Assembly: GCA_021738605.1 (NCBI GenBank)
Contig: JAIPBY010000129.1
Location: 1-6,923, forward strand
Source of the DNA: Chitinophagaceae bacterium
GTDB lineage: Bacteria > Bacteroidota > Bacteroidia > Chitinophagales > Chitinophagaceae
Reading direction: 5' to 3'
DNA: 6,923 nt
The notes beneath the pieces were generated by a model, which worked only from the letters and a program-made list of their open reading frames with translations, had not been told where the DNA came from and searched no databases. This document shows positions 6,682 through 6,923 of the stretch, in pieces (position 1 is the first letter of the stretch; each line of letters begins with the position of its first letter). The position numbers were made by a program, and so were the translations under genes.

Positions 6682-6923
6682 TTAATTGCTTAAATTGGTT
6701 TTAATGGATTTTTTGTTGAGGGTGAAAAGCAATACAAGTGAAATAGGTCCAGTAATAAAAAGCATAACTGTTTGAACTGACCAGAGCAGCCAGCCAAAAG
6801 CAAGTCCTGAGACTTCTTTTACGCCATACAATAACAATGTTTTTTGAACGGCAAATTGATAAGCGCCAATGCCTCCTTGGGTTGCAATCATGGCAAAACT
6901 ACCAAATGTTAGGATAGATAGGG
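6682..6923 (-). CDS. Flippase-like protein, lysylphosphatidylglycerol synthase transmembrane region family (C-terminal part only)
   Basis: The frame is open to the right edge, with 79 residues visible of a family usually about 320-350 long. The motif TQGGIGAYQFAVQKTLLLYG matches the conserved GGIGAYxF segment near the end of the family's membrane domain (PF03706, formerly UPF0104). A final hydrophobic pair follows (GLAFGWLLWSVQTVMLFITG and PISLVLLFTL), ending in a short basic tail. The frame continues upstream of the internal Met at 6891 (visible residues LSILTFGSFAM), so that Met is not the start. Full MprF proteins carry an extra aminoacyl-transferase domain at the C-terminus; here the protein stops after the membrane part, so it is a stand-alone transmembrane version whose substrate is not known. 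It is the first visible gene of the leftward row with the S8 protease and DinB genes; its promoter is outside the window. Confidence 0.85.
   Translation of the reverse strand, partial: LSILTFGSFAMIATQGGIGAYQFAVQKTLLLYGVKEVSGLAFGWLLWSVQTVMLFITGPISLVLLFTLNKKSIKTNLSN

Noticed and set aside
6682..6891. A complete 69-residue protein starting at the ATG at 6891
   Set aside because: The frame stays open to the window edge and the upstream residues continue the conserved family sequence before GGIGAY, so this is the C-terminus of a longer protein.
1..6923. CRISPR arrays, insertion sequences, integrase-type attachment at the tRNA, or phage genes
   Set aside because: No regularly repeated units, transposase-like frames or duplicated tRNA 3' end were seen by eye; the bases after the tRNA are an ordinary terminator.

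Overview
The window looks like chromosomal DNA of a Bacteroidota bacterium, probably of the Cytophagales/Cyclobacteriaceae type. The signs are AT-rich coding DNA, a SusC-like/OMP_b-brl_3 outer-membrane receptor, two perfect matches to the Bacteroidota -7 promoter element (TAnnTTTG) with -33 TTTG partners, few Shine-Dalgarno sequences, and protein subfamilies typical of that phylum. The genus is an inference from protein style, not a search result.

Layout, left to right. (1) Positions 1-1270, minus: the N-terminal 423 residues of a TonB-dependent receptor, running off the left edge. (2) Positions 1365-1970, minus: a small DUF445 (YheB-like) membrane protein. (3) Positions 1971-2191: a compact regulatory block with back-to-back promoters, one reading left into DUF445 and one reading right into a tRNA-His gene (2067-2141), which is closed by a strong intrinsic terminator. 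(4) Positions 2288-4435, plus: a full-length tail-specific (Prc/Tsp-type) S41 protease. (5) Positions 4439-6923, minus: a tight row that reads, in transcription order, the C-terminus of a flippase-like (LPG synthase transmembrane region) protein, a secreted S8 subtilisin-like protease with a large insertion, and a DinB-family helical-bundle protein. The gaps are 13 bp and 1 bp, so one transcript is likely.

How the genes fit together: most are cell-envelope functions (nutrient-uptake receptor, two membrane proteins, two exported proteases), but nothing shows that they form one pathway. The two protease genes are convergent and their stop codons are 3 bp apart, so termination signals must lie inside the opposing coding sequence; two candidate structures are listed. 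There are no mobile elements, CRISPR arrays, phage genes or signs of recent transfer. No gene-free stretch exceeds 300 bp. I found no convincing new multi-gene system; the most interesting points are the paired promoters, the U5:U68 mismatch in tRNA-His, the insertion in the S8 protease, and the inverted repeat at the end of prc.
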